From NCBI GenBank assembly GCA_026398575.1, contig JAPLSP010000087.1:1-28722 (forward strand): a stretch of DNA of 28,722 bases. The letters run 5' to 3'. The notes beneath the pieces are model-generated. The model had not been told where the DNA came from. It saw only the letters and a program-made list of their open reading frames with translations, and ran no database searches. This document shows, piece after piece, positions 15,964 to 24,184 of this stretch. The translations under genes and the position numbers were made by a program. The DNA comes from Candidatus Sumerlaeota bacterium (GTDB lineage: Bacteria > Sumerlaeota > Sumerlaeia > JADFCT01). Each line of letters opens with the position of its first letter. Positions within the stretch are counted from its first letter, which is position 1.

Positions 15964-17979
15964 TTACATCTTTTCTCCACAGCGCTCGCAGAATTTGGCT
16001 TCGGGTTTGTTTTCAGCGCGGCACTTTGCGCAAACGACGACCTTGCCCGCTAGAGCGCCAGGGACTCCCGCCGCCACGAAAGCGCCGCCCGGACCGACTC
16101 CCATCACCGGCGCCGCATCGTGCCGTCCCGCGCCGGCGATTGCGGCGCCCCCCAACTGCGCCATCGCCGTGCCCATCATGCGTTCCAAGCGGTCGGATTC
16201 CTCGCGGCGCTGCGCGTTCTGGCGGTCCAGCATCTCGCGTAGCAGCGTGGTCTGGTCTTTGAGCGAAGTTCCTTCGGACTTGAATTTCTCGGCCAGGGCG
16301 CGCGCCGCTTCGGGGTTGCTTGAAGAGGCCAAGGCGAGCAGCTGCTCGGCGCTCATCGCGGCCTTGGCCCGCGCATCTTCGCGCTGCGCGGCGAAGTCCG
16401 CCAGGCGCTGGCCATCGGCGCCCGTCGAAGAGGCGATCAGCGCTTCGAGTGAAGCGCCGCTGCGCGCGGTAAGCATCTCTTTCTCGATGGCGGCGGCCGA
16501 GCGTTTGGACTCCATATCCAGCCGCACTCGTCGTTCCTCGGCTTCGAGCTGCAGCATCATTTTTTCCCGCTCGTCGCGGCGCTTCATTTCCTTCAGGCGC
16601 TCCAGGTTCAGCAGCCCGAGCTCGGATTTGGCCTTGCGGTTTTCGATTTGAATCTTTTCGATGTCGGCCTGCGTTTGAGCTTCCTTGAGGCGGCGGTCGC
16701 GGTCATCCTGTTCGCTTTCCAGCTTGCGCTGGCGTTCCTCCATGTTGCGAATCTTGATGTTTGAAAGCTCGCCTTCGAGTTTCATGCGCTCCAGGCGCAG
16801 GCCGCGTTCGAGTTCCTCTTCCTTGATCTCGCCTTTGAGTTTGAGTTCGATCCGCATATTTTCCAGTTGGAGTTCGATCTTCAGTCGCTCGAAGGCCAGC
16901 TGGCGCGCGAGCTCATTCTTGCCAAAGTCATGCGTTGCGGATGACAGTTCTTCGCGGCGCATCAGGTTCTTCAGGCCGGTCTCATGCTCTAACTGCGTGA
17001 CGTAGTCCTTGAAATCCTGCTCGGTCTGGACTTTGTGAATCGCCTCGCGGTTTTCGATCTCCCGGACCCGCTGGTTGATGTTCTTGCGGTAGTCCTCCAG
17101 GATTTCGACATCGCCCTTGGATATCTCAACTCCCTGTTTCTTGACATCCTGGGCGGCGCCGCGTTCGTGGAGTTTGTCGTATTCCGGGCATGAGAAGTTG
17201 ACGAACCGCACCCGGATCAGTTCCAGCCCCCAGCGTTTGAGCGAGGCGCCCATTTCGAGCCGCAGCTCTTCTTCGGCTTCCTGCCGCATGCTGGCATCCG
17301 GCGTGAGGTCAGCGGCCGGACGCAGACCCATCAGCCCGCCGACAATGGAGCGGATTTCATCGCCCAGCCAGGCGGTCAGGTCGGCCCGGCTCATCTGGGC
17401 GCGCCCCCGCATGAGATGTGTAAAGAAGGCTTCGGGGTCATTGATCTGAAACAGCAGCCCCAGTTCCGCCGACGCCTGCTGATAATCGCGCGTCTTGAGG
17501 TTCGGGAAGTTCAGACGAACCTCAATGTCGCCGTCTTCGAGCAGCACAGCGGTCGAAGGGGCGTCGGCCTTGAAGAGGCTGGAGAAAGTCGGGAAGACCC
17601 GGCGGATGAGCGACTTGGGTTCGTAGTCTCCCGGCGGCAGGATGCCCATGTATTTTCCGGACTGGAAGATCATGGCGCGACAGCCAGGCTCTACCAGCAG
17701 GCGGCGTCCGGCCAGCGATTCCATGTTTTCGCTTTCAATGCGCGCCGCAAAAATGTCCGGCGTGCGAGTCCACCGGTTCTCGGCCACATTCTCGCGCATG
17801 GGAGCACTGGCATTCAACGCCCCGCCGCATCCGGGGCAAAATCTCGCTTCGGGCGAAACGATTCCGCCGCACGATGGGCACTTACCGCCTGCGACCGGCT
17901 TGCCGCATTCGGGACAGAACTTGGCATCCTTGCCAATCTTGGCAGAACAATGGGGGCATTCAGCACCGAAACCAAACAT
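15964..17979 (-). CDS. SPFH/band-7 protein with N- and C-terminal zinc ribbons
   Basis: 671 residues with a strong AGGAGG site before the ATG at 17979. Two zinc ribbons open the protein (CPHC...CPEC, CPSC...CPGC, residues 9-52) and one closes it (VVCAKCRAENKPEAKFCERC). Between them lies an SPFH domain (about 90-290, e.g. VEPGCRAMIFQSGKYMGILP and LLFQINDPEAFFTHLMRGR) and a charged coiled coil (about 290-490). No transmembrane helix is evident. The plan matches bacterial SPFH/zinc-ribbon proteins such as Bacillus YdjI, which recruits PspA to membranes. Here the next gene is ESCRT-III-like, so a scaffold that brings the polymer to the membrane is a sound inference. A sigma-type promoter motif lies at 18075. 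Confidence 0.85.
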   Translation of the reverse strand: MFGFGAECPHCSAKIGKDAKFCPECGKPVAGGKCPSCGGIVSPEARFCPGCGGALNASAPMRENVAENRWTRTPDIFAARIESENMESLAGRRLLVEPGCRAMIFQSGKYMGILPPGDYEPKSLIRRVFPTFSSLFKADAPSTAVLLEDGDIEVRLNFPNLKTRDYQQASAELGLLFQINDPEAFFTHLMRGRAQMSRADLTAWLGDEIRSIVGGLMGLRPAADLTPDASMRQEAEEELRLEMGASLKRWGLELIRVRFVNFSCPEYDKLHERGAAQDVKKQGVEISKGDVEILEDYRKNINQRVREIENREAIHKVQTEQDFKDYVTQLEHETGLKNLMRREELSSATHDFGKNELARQLAFERLKIELQLENMRIELKLKGEIKEEELERGLRLERMKLEGELSNIKIRNMEERQRKLESEQDDRDRRLKEAQTQADIEKIQIENRKAKSELGLLNLERLKEMKRRDEREKMMLQLEAEERRVRLDMESKRSAAAIEKEMLTARSGASLEALIASSTGADGQRLADFAAQREDARAKAAMSAEQLLALASSSNPEAARALAEKFKSEGTSLKDQTTLLREMLDRQNAQRREESDRLERMMGTAMAQLGGAAIAGAGRHDAAPVMGVGPGGAFVAAGVPGALAGKVVVCAKCRAENKPEAKFCERCGEKM

Positions 17980-18074
17980 GATGGCTCCTCCTCAAGGTAT
18001 TCCCGGGCGCGTCAGTCTCTATAAAACTGAATCCGGGATAGTTTGTTTCATTCACGCCCTTCTATCAACTCAAA

Positions 18075-18100
18075 TACGACGAAAGGGGAAAAATCCTTCG
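18075..18100 (-). promoter_or_regulatory. Candidate ECF sigma promoter B (upstream of the SPFH gene)
   Basis: The minus strand reads GAAGGATT, 13 bases, CGTATTTGA. It lies just past the CHAT gene's stop and 96 bases upstream of the SPFH ATG, so it could drive the SPFH-ESCRT-III-like transcript. Sequence and spacing match motifs A and C. Confidence 0.5.
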
Positions 18101-18110
18101 CAACTTCGGA

Positions 18111-20468
18111 TCAGGAATCGTATTTTTTTTGGATTATCAGGCCGACGCCCTTGATTTCTTTCACCGCATATTCGCCCGAGCGCTCCAGGGATCGGAATAC
18201 CGAACGCACTTGATCGTGAGTAGTGTTGAACTGCCCGGCCAGCGTCGCTTCGGAGATATAATCGTCCGCGCCTGCCAGCGTCTCGCGGATATGCGCCTCA
18301 ACGCGGGCGGCTATGGCAATACGCGGCGAAGGACGCAAGAGATCGGCAATGGCGGCGAACCGGCTGTATTCCGGAGAAAGGACCACATCGTCATTCTCCA
18401 AATCCACCAGCATGATCGCCCAGCGGGAGGCCGAACGGGAGGCCGCGTCCGTTTCACCGCTCGCCAGTTTCCGCGCCACTTCATCCCAGCCTGTAACCGA
18501 CGCCAGCGCGTGGAGGATGAATTGATTGGAGGAAGACGCCTTGCGCGAGAGTTGATCGCAGCGCGCAGTAACCATGGCAGACGAGAGAGGCATCGTGTCG
18601 TAGCCCGGGAAGACATGTTTTTCCAAATCAGACAGGATGTCCAGGCGCAGATAAAGCGATTCGCCTTTGCCCCACAGTCCGGACGTTTTGAAGGGCGCCT
18701 CGATGGATCGGTTACGAGGGCAGAGCGACTGGATTTCTTCGCGGTCGGATACCCGCTCTAGCAGCGCCTGCAATTCCTTTTCCTGCGTCAATTCGCGAAT
18801 GTCGGCGACGCTGAGTGAATACTTGCTGTCTTCGATGGAAACGCTTCCACAACGGCGCAGACGTTCGAGGGTTTCGTTATAATAGGCGGCCTCGCGGCGG
18901 CCCGCTTCGGCGCGATCCACCAAGAGCAGAATGGCGCCGCTTTGCCGCTGGGCCTGGGTGCGAGCCAGCCTTTCGCTCCAAGGCAGGCTGTGCGTTTTGC
19001 AGTATCGGCGGTCCAGCCATCTCCAGCAGCGTCCGCATAACGGTTCATCACAGCTTTCTTCGGCGCAGGGATGGGTATCGCGGGATGAGCGCGGGATTGC
19101 GCGTCCGCATTGCGCGCAGCGGGATTGTTTTTCCTCCCTGACATTGCGCCCTTCTTTGCCGCTTGGTTCCTGCCGCAAGGCGCCACCGGATGCAGCGGGA
19201 TAGGAGGTGATGCCCTTGGACGCCCAGCATTTGTTGCAGATCGGCAAACCGGTGTCTTCGCAGATGTGGGATGCGCCCTCAATCTGGCTGATAATCACAT
19301 TCTGACAGATGGCGCAGCGCTTGGAAGGTTCTTTCGCGGCGATCTTTGTTTTTGCGGACCCCGTCGCCGACAGTGACGGTTCTGATTGCGGACCGAAGAG
19401 CGGCAGGCGGGGATCGCCATAGAGCGCAAATGCCAGCCAGCAGGGAGGATGCTGCGGAAATTTCCGGGCGGTCTCCTGGCGCGCGCGCAACAGGGCGCCT
19501 CCGGCGGACTCGCCCTGGAACAGGAAGCGATAGAAATGAGAAGCGACCTCGGCGGCCATGTCATCCGGCACATCGGCAATGGTCCCAATGAAATGCCTCA
19601 CGCCGCTCAGCAGGAAGGCGCTGGAGAGATTACAGGAGGTCAGGCGCCTCGCGCCCGCATCCACGCCAGCGCGTCCCGATGAACAGGCATTGGCAAAAAC
19701 AAGCAGCGGCATCCCCTTGTCCGATCCGGAAAGTTTCTGCAGGTCGGCGCCGGAAAAAACGCCATCGCTCAGGAGCCACCCCGTGCCCGCTGGATCATCC
19801 GGCTTGAAGCGCGCATGTCCGCTATAGTGAACCACATCATAGTCGCGCAAATTCTCCATCACAAACTGCCGCAAGATTCGTTGAACCTTGATCCGAAGCC
19901 CAACTTGAGAGGCAAACGACCTCAGCGCGCCCCGGATGATTTGTATCTCGCGGTCGGCGCCGGGCAGATCGCCGGTGGGATCCGCCAGCATCAGGATGTT
20001 TTGCTTTTCACCCGGACGCCGCGCTGCCGCGACGCTCACTGCGCCCGTGGAACGAATCATCCGCCCGATGGAAAAACGCTGCCCCAGAAAATCTGATCCA
20101 TCGTGAAACAATTCCCAAGGAATTCCGGCCAGCGCTTCATCCATGATGAATACCAGATGGCCGGCATTGAAGCCGCGTATCCGGGCCTTGATGGATTCCG
20201 GCATCAAATGATCCCACAACGCGCGGCCAATACGACTCAGATGATCGCCACGAATCGAAGCATCGGCCGGACGGGCTGCCAGAGCGCCGAGCCTTTCCAC
20301 AATTTCCGTTTCCCATTGCGCAATCATCGCCGGATCGGCGGACGATGTCTCGATCTTGCGGACGGCCAGCGACGGTTGTCCCTCCTGATATACATCCCAT
20401 CGCGATGAGGCCCAATCGCCCGAGATGTCAAGGATCAATGCGGAAAGGCGTGAAGACGTGTCAATCAT
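18111..20468 (-). CDS. CHAT-domain peptidase fused to zinc fingers and a C-terminal winged helix
   Basis: 785 residues. The CHAT domain (about 80-360) has the typical IPWELFHDG strand, catalytic His218 in VVHYSGHARF and Cys262 in LVFANACSSGRAG, the dyad of caspase-like clan CD proteases. Two treble-clef-like zinc fingers follow (RCAICQN to CNKCW, 385-414; SRCAQCGRAI to CGRCWRW, about 447-475). A region of no known family leads to a winged helix (about 735-785: SEATLAGQFNTTHDQVRSVF). The ATG overlaps the anti-sigma-like gene by eight bases. A protease tied to DNA binding next to a sigma/anti-sigma pair could cleave a regulator or act at promoters; that is inference. Confidence 0.87.
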   Translation of the reverse strand: MIDTSSRLSALILDISGDWASSRWDVYQEGQPSLAVRKIETSSADPAMIAQWETEIVERLGALAARPADASIRGDHLSRIGRALWDHLMPESIKARIRGFNAGHLVFIMDEALAGIPWELFHDGSDFLGQRFSIGRMIRSTGAVSVAAARRPGEKQNILMLADPTGDLPGADREIQIIRGALRSFASQVGLRIKVQRILRQFVMENLRDYDVVHYSGHARFKPDDPAGTGWLLSDGVFSGADLQKLSGSDKGMPLLVFANACSSGRAGVDAGARRLTSCNLSSAFLLSGVRHFIGTIADVPDDMAAEVASHFYRFLFQGESAGGALLRARQETARKFPQHPPCWLAFALYGDPRLPLFGPQSEPSLSATGSAKTKIAAKEPSKRCAICQNVIISQIEGASHICEDTGLPICNKCWASKGITSYPAASGGALRQEPSGKEGRNVREEKQSRCAQCGRAIPRSSRDTHPCAEESCDEPLCGRCWRWLDRRYCKTHSLPWSERLARTQAQRQSGAILLLVDRAEAGRREAAYYNETLERLRRCGSVSIEDSKYSLSVADIRELTQEKELQALLERVSDREEIQSLCPRNRSIEAPFKTSGLWGKGESLYLRLDILSDLEKHVFPGYDTMPLSSAMVTARCDQLSRKASSSNQFILHALASVTGWDEVARKLASGETDAASRSASRWAIMLVDLENDDVVLSPEYSRFAAIADLLRPSPRIAIAARVEAHIRETLAGADDYISEATLAGQFNTTHDQVRSVFRSLERSGEYAVKEIKGVGLIIQKKYDS

Positions 20469-21171
20469 GGGCGCGGTCCTTTTCAGGAATATCCCATTCC
20501 ATTAATTTCGTTGAAACGCCTCCAGGCGCGGCAGACAAGGTCACTTGGGCGCGGCCAAACGGCAACTCAAAGCGCGCCGGCAGAGCGTCCAGAGAAATCG
20601 CCTCCAGGAGCCGTTCATTTTCATCTTTGAGTTCGATCTCCCTCTCGCTGGTTCGCATCTTTTGGCGCATTTCAGCCGCCAGAAAGCCGGCAATCCCCGG
20701 CGATGACGACGCCTCGACCGTCAGGATCAATAGCCCTTCCTCCAATTGGCCGGACCACTGGACGAGCGTGGAGGCGGCGGCGGTGGGGGCGATGGCCTTT
20801 GCGCTATCTCCCCGGACTGTAGCCAAAGCCGGCGTCGGCGCCCATCGCTGCCGCTCAAGGCCGGCGAACAGGATCGTCATTGCGTGCTTGCCTATCCGGA
20901 TGCTCTCCCGAATCAAATCGGTGGCGGAAGATTGCGCGGCGCTGGTTCTTGCCTCGGATTTTAGTCTGCTATTGATCAGCGCCATGATCCGAGGGATATC
21001 CCAGCTCTTTTCAGCCGCGACCTCACGTCGGGCTTGAAGAATCGCCAGGAGTTTTCCTGCGACACCGGCGTCTTCTCTTGCGCGATGGAGAATGGCCTCT
21101 TCCTCCGCCTCCGATAGGTCGCCATCCACGAAGGCCCAGAGATGATCGTCATCAAGTCTTATATTATCCAT
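20461..21171 (-). CDS. Anti-sigma-factor-like protein lacking zinc ligands and membrane segment
   Basis: 236 residues from the ATG at 21171, eight bases after GAGGG; a TTG 48 bases upstream is less likely. The start (DDHLWAFVDGDLSEAEEEAI) resembles the anti-sigma domain of zf-HC2 proteins (typically DGELS-E-E), but the His/Cys zinc ligands are absent. No transmembrane helix is seen, whereas many ECF anti-sigmas are membrane-bound. The C-terminal half is a beta-rich segment of no known family (LEEGLLILTVEASSSPGIAG). Position directly after the sigma gene and overlap with the CHAT gene support regulation of sigma, perhaps relieved by CHAT proteolysis (inference). Confidence 0.6.
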   Translation of the reverse strand: MDNIRLDDDHLWAFVDGDLSEAEEEAILHRAREDAGVAGKLLAILQARREVAAEKSWDIPRIMALINSRLKSEARTSAAQSSATDLIRESIRIGKHAMTILFAGLERQRWAPTPALATVRGDSAKAIAPTAAASTLVQWSGQLEEGLLILTVEASSSPGIAGFLAAEMRQKMRTSEREIELKDENERLLEAISLDALPARFELPFGRAQVTLSAAPGGVSTKLMEWDIPEKDRAHD

Positions 21172-21220
21172 GGCCACGCCCTCTAAAAATTCTCTGTCTT
21201 CTCTTTCTCTGATACCCAAC

Positions 21221-21246
21221 TACGAAAATTCCGGCAAATTCCTTCT
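21221..21246 (-). promoter_or_regulatory. Candidate ECF sigma promoter C (upstream of the anti-sigma-like and CHAT genes)
   Basis: Minus strand GAAGGAAT, 13 bases, CGTAGTTGG. The CGTA lies 50 bases before the ATG at 21171. Being next to the sigma gene, it suggests feedback control of the anti-sigma and CHAT genes. Confidence 0.5.
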
Positions 21247-21250
21247 GTCA

Positions 21251-21319
21251 GTAGGTGCTGGACGCCGGACAGCACTATTACGCTGGGCCTGTTCGTGTGG
21301 TCCGGCGTCCCACACCTAC
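21251..21319. repeat. 20-bp imperfect inverted repeat at the sigma gene 3' end
   Basis: Arms 21251-21270 and 21300-21319 match at 18 of 20 positions when one is reversed and complemented, with a 29-base loop. The right arm includes the sigma stop codon. The element could end transcription or be a small mobile repeat; no U-tract is present. Confidence 0.7.
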
Positions 21320-22395
21320 GCTAGGCGCGCCCTAAAGCTATCCTTCGCCCTTCTCAACAACCCCGCCATCGCCGATTCGCTTTTCCCAATCAGCCGCCCA
21401 ATCTCGCGATACGACGGAAACCGTATATGCGCAGCCTCTCGATAAGCGTCCAGCGCCGCGCTCCGCCTCTCCGCCCATTTGCGCCATCGTTTATAAGCAA
21501 TCTGGCATTCGACCAGCGCAATCGGCGCACGCAATGTATCCCTATCTTTCGCGTTGAGCTTTTTCTTTCGCTCCAATTCCGCAAAGCCCGTCCTCATCGC
21601 CTCCTGCTCGATCTCCTCAATGGTCGCCTGGGGCCATCCTATTTCTGCCAGCCGCGATTCGGCCTGTTCCGTCTGCCACGCATAACCGCGCTCCATCTCG
21701 TTGCAGATGGCCAGTTCTGTTTCCAGTTTTTCCGATTCCAACTGGCCGCCAGCGCCGTCCGCCAGCGCCGCGATTTCAGTTTCAGTCTGCTCGCGTGTCC
21801 ACGAACGCTGTGCCATCAGCCAATCGCGAACCCATTGCGAAGGAGAGCGCAGATTTACGGAATAGAGTTCGAAGGCGGCGCGCTGCTCATCGGGCATCGC
21901 CGCAAGCGAATTTTCGATGCGGGCGTCATCGCCACCAACCGCCGATTCATTGGACGCTTCATTACCGTCTTTTCCGGCAGTCTCTTCGGGATATCTGAAT
22001 GCCTTGGGATCGGGGATTTTTTCCGCCAAGCGGGCGTCTGGCTCGCCGCTGTCATCGTCGCTGTTGTCGAGCGACAGCATGGCCCGGACGCGCGCGGTTT
22101 CCCTGCCCGCCTCCAACCCCCACGAAACAGGCCAATCAGGATGGGAAGATTTGATCCAGTCCAGAACAGCGTTGCGAATCACCCGGGAAAGCCAGGGGCG
22201 GAATTCGCCTTTGGCGAGATCATAAGAGGAGAGTTTGTCCGGCTGAAAGGCGCGCTCATAGACATAGAAGAAGACCGTATTGTAATAGGTCGCATCCGGC
22301 TCGTATCGAACGCCGTAAACCCGCAGCACTTCGCGAATGCGCGCGTCGAAGAATCCCAGATGCCGCTCCAACAAGCTCTCCATGCCATGCCCCAT
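21316..22395 (-). CDS. ECF-like sigma-70 family sigma factor with a large internal insertion
   Basis: 359 residues from the ATG at 22395 (ATG at 22383 also possible; ribosome site weak). Region 2 lies at about 40-85 (FFYVYERAF, LAKGEFRPWLSRVIRNAVLDW). A region 4 first helix appears at about 163-180 (NSLAAMPDEQRAAFELYSV), but its recognition helix comes only near 325-350 (SYREIGRLIGKSESAMAGLLRRA), so about 140 residues of charged helix split region 4. Ordinary ECF factors have about 170-200 residues. It probably directs RNA polymerase to the AAGGA/CGTA motifs found in this window (inference). An anti-sigma-like gene follows. Confidence 0.8.
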   Translation of the reverse strand: MGHGMESLLERHLGFFDARIREVLRVYGVRYEPDATYYNTVFFYVYERAFQPDKLSSYDLAKGEFRPWLSRVIRNAVLDWIKSSHPDWPVSWGLEAGRETARVRAMLSLDNSDDDSGEPDARLAEKIPDPKAFRYPEETAGKDGNEASNESAVGGDDARIENSLAAMPDEQRAAFELYSVNLRSPSQWVRDWLMAQRSWTREQTETEIAALADGAGGQLESEKLETELAICNEMERGYAWQTEQAESRLAEIGWPQATIEEIEQEAMRTGFAELERKKKLNAKDRDTLRAPIALVECQIAYKRWRKWAERRSAALDAYREAAHIRFPSYREIGRLIGKSESAMAGLLRRAKDSFRARLA

Positions 22396-22612
22396 AAAGA
22401 AACTATATTCACCCGCGCGCGGATGAGGCAAGCCGAAAGCGGCTATTCGAATTGCTTATCCACTGCGGACAAGTCTTTGCAGGGAGCATCGTATTGACAT
22501 GATATGGGTTTATGAGAAGAAGGGCTTCTTTATTTCATCAAAAGAGCTGAGGCAAAAAAGTCGAGCTCGCTCACAAGAAAGAAAAATGCGAAGACTGTAC
22601 GTGGAGCATTTT
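22396..22612. other. Leader region of the sigma gene
   Basis: 217 bases, AT-rich, no gene seen and no copy of the AAGGA/CGTA motif. It should contain the sigma promoter but no convincing -35/-10 pair stands out. Confidence 0.3.
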
Positions 22613-23911
22613 TCATCCGCGACAAACACACACAACCCGAAAACCATAGTCGTTGTACGAGGGATCTGGCTCGCGAAAGGTGCGACATGCCGACCGGCAG
22701 CCGTCTGGATGAGTGAACCAAGAACCGCCGCGAATAGATCGGCATTCGCCTGAAGCCGGTCCGGTTGGATTCTTTCTGGGCGACTGCGCGTAATAATCCT
22801 CCTCATACCAGTCCATGCACCACTCCCATACATTTCCATGCATGTCATGCACCCCCCAAGCATTCGCAGGAAACGATCCAACGGGAGTTGTTCTTTCTCT
22901 AAAAACGCCTTCCTCCCCATCTTTGTAAATGTAGTTGCCATCGTAGTTCGCTTGATCCGTGGAGATAGTCTCGCCGAAATAGAATGGCGTGCGCGTCCCC
23001 GCCCGGCAGGCGTATTCCCATTCCGCTTCGGTAGGCAGGCGATACTTGTGATTGGATTTACGCGAAAGCCACTTGCAAAAAGCAATGGCATCGTGCCAGC
23101 AGACATTCACCGTCGGATGATTCCTCGCCTGTTCAAAGCCGACATTCTTCCAGTTGGCGCCATACTCATCCTTGTATTCTTCTTTCTCCGCGTCCCATAT
23201 CATAGCAAAGCCATTTTTGTCAGCTTGCGTCTTATAGTTTGTTTCTGAAACAAACAGGCAGAATTGTCCCATCGTCACCTGATATTTCCCCATCCAGAAG
23301 CCATCGAGTTCCACTTCGTGCTGAGGGCCTTCATCATCACTGCGCCCCGCTTCGCTGCCCGGCGATCCCATCAGGAACTTGCCAGGCTTGATCCAGATCA
23401 TTTTCATCATTGCGCCGCCTCCCAAGTCCTCCGCGAAGTCTTGGGGCGTGGCGGGAGAGGACAGGGGAGATGTGGCGGGTTTGGGCGGCGGCGACGGTTG
23501 CGCGCGTAAGGCGGCCTCCTCGCAACTGACGCATACGCCGCGCTGGGACTGAGCGCGGCAGTCGGGGCAGTTGGGCTTGCCGCACAAGCGGCAGATGAAA
23601 TATTCATCCTTCAGCAGCATGCCGCAACTCTGACAATGCTCGCCGATTTTCGTAGCCCGGGCGGGTTCCGCCGCCGCAGCAGAGGCCATGCCGTAGATAT
23701 TCGTGACATTGTGAGTCTCGATGCCGCCTTCCATATATCCAATATCGCCTGCTGCGACTTTCGGAACGGCATCAGAAACAGATGGCGCCGCCGCCACTGC
23801 TGAGGAACCATGCACGGCGGCAACCGCGCCCGACGGACTCATGCGCTTTCCACATCCCTGGCAGAATTTCGCCGTCTCCGCGTTTCTCGCGCCGCATTCA
23901 GGACAGAACAT
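22613..23911 (-). CDS. Zinc-ribbon protein with FGE-sulfatase-like domain
   Basis: 432 residues; AAAGGAG precedes the ATG at 23911, which is preferred over one 24 bases upstream. An N-terminal zinc ribbon (MFCPECGARN to FCQGCGKRM), then a second zinc module at about 95-140 (CQSCGML, CRLCGKPNCPDC), then an FGE-like domain (about 160-432: IWIKPGKFLMGSP, LPTEAEWEYACRAGT, HGNVWEWCMDWYEEDY). The position of the first FGE catalytic Cys is Thr (RGGSWFTHPDGC), so genuine formylglycine synthesis is doubtful. No signal peptide or membrane helix, so it is cytoplasmic, unlike the FGE part of the kinase at 11146. Confidence 0.87.
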   Translation of the reverse strand: MFCPECGARNAETAKFCQGCGKRMSPSGAVAAVHGSSAVAAAPSVSDAVPKVAAGDIGYMEGGIETHNVTNIYGMASAAAAEPARATKIGEHCQSCGMLLKDEYFICRLCGKPNCPDCRAQSQRGVCVSCEEAALRAQPSPPPKPATSPLSSPATPQDFAEDLGGGAMMKMIWIKPGKFLMGSPGSEAGRSDDEGPQHEVELDGFWMGKYQVTMGQFCLFVSETNYKTQADKNGFAMIWDAEKEEYKDEYGANWKNVGFEQARNHPTVNVCWHDAIAFCKWLSRKSNHKYRLPTEAEWEYACRAGTRTPFYFGETISTDQANYDGNYIYKDGEEGVFRERTTPVGSFPANAWGVHDMHGNVWEWCMDWYEEDYYAQSPRKNPTGPASGECRSIRGGSWFTHPDGCRSACRTFREPDPSYNDYGFRVVCVCRG

Positions 23912-24052
23912 TCGCCGCTCTCCTTTCAGAACCATTCACGACAGGATAAATCCGCCGGAAGGGCAAGGCAACCCGAAATGGCGCGCCGGCATGCTTCGGT
24001 TCTGCTTTTCCATTTTGCCACCCGGCCGAGTCTTTGCTCAAAAGACCATATC

Positions 24053-24184
24053 TCACGTCTTCCGGCTACCAACCCGGCCGGGCGTCTCGCGTTCTGCGGA
24101 TGCCGTCGCCAGCATCGCTACCGGCTCCGCCACCGCGTCTACGCTGCCGTTTACGAACATAGTGCGGGTTATATTCGCAATCAT
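24053..24184 (-). CDS. Possible 43-residue protein coupled to the caspase-like gene
   Basis: The ATG at 24184 overlaps the stop of the caspase-like gene as ATGA, with GAGGG just ahead. The product starts MIANITRTMFVNGSVDAVAE and ends in a basic tail (RVGSRKT). No family is recognised. The exact start/stop overlap argues for translation; the small size and lack of known relatives argue against certainty. Confidence 0.35.
   Translation of the reverse strand: MIANITRTMFVNGSVDAVAEPVAMLATASAERETPGRVGSRKT

Noticed and set aside
21427..22497. 356-codon plus-strand open frame opposite the sigma gene
   Set aside because: No motif or ribosome site; the minus frame has clear sigma regions.
22613..23911. 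Functional formylglycine-generating enzyme
   Set aside because: The first catalytic Cys is replaced and there is no sulfatase gene in the window.
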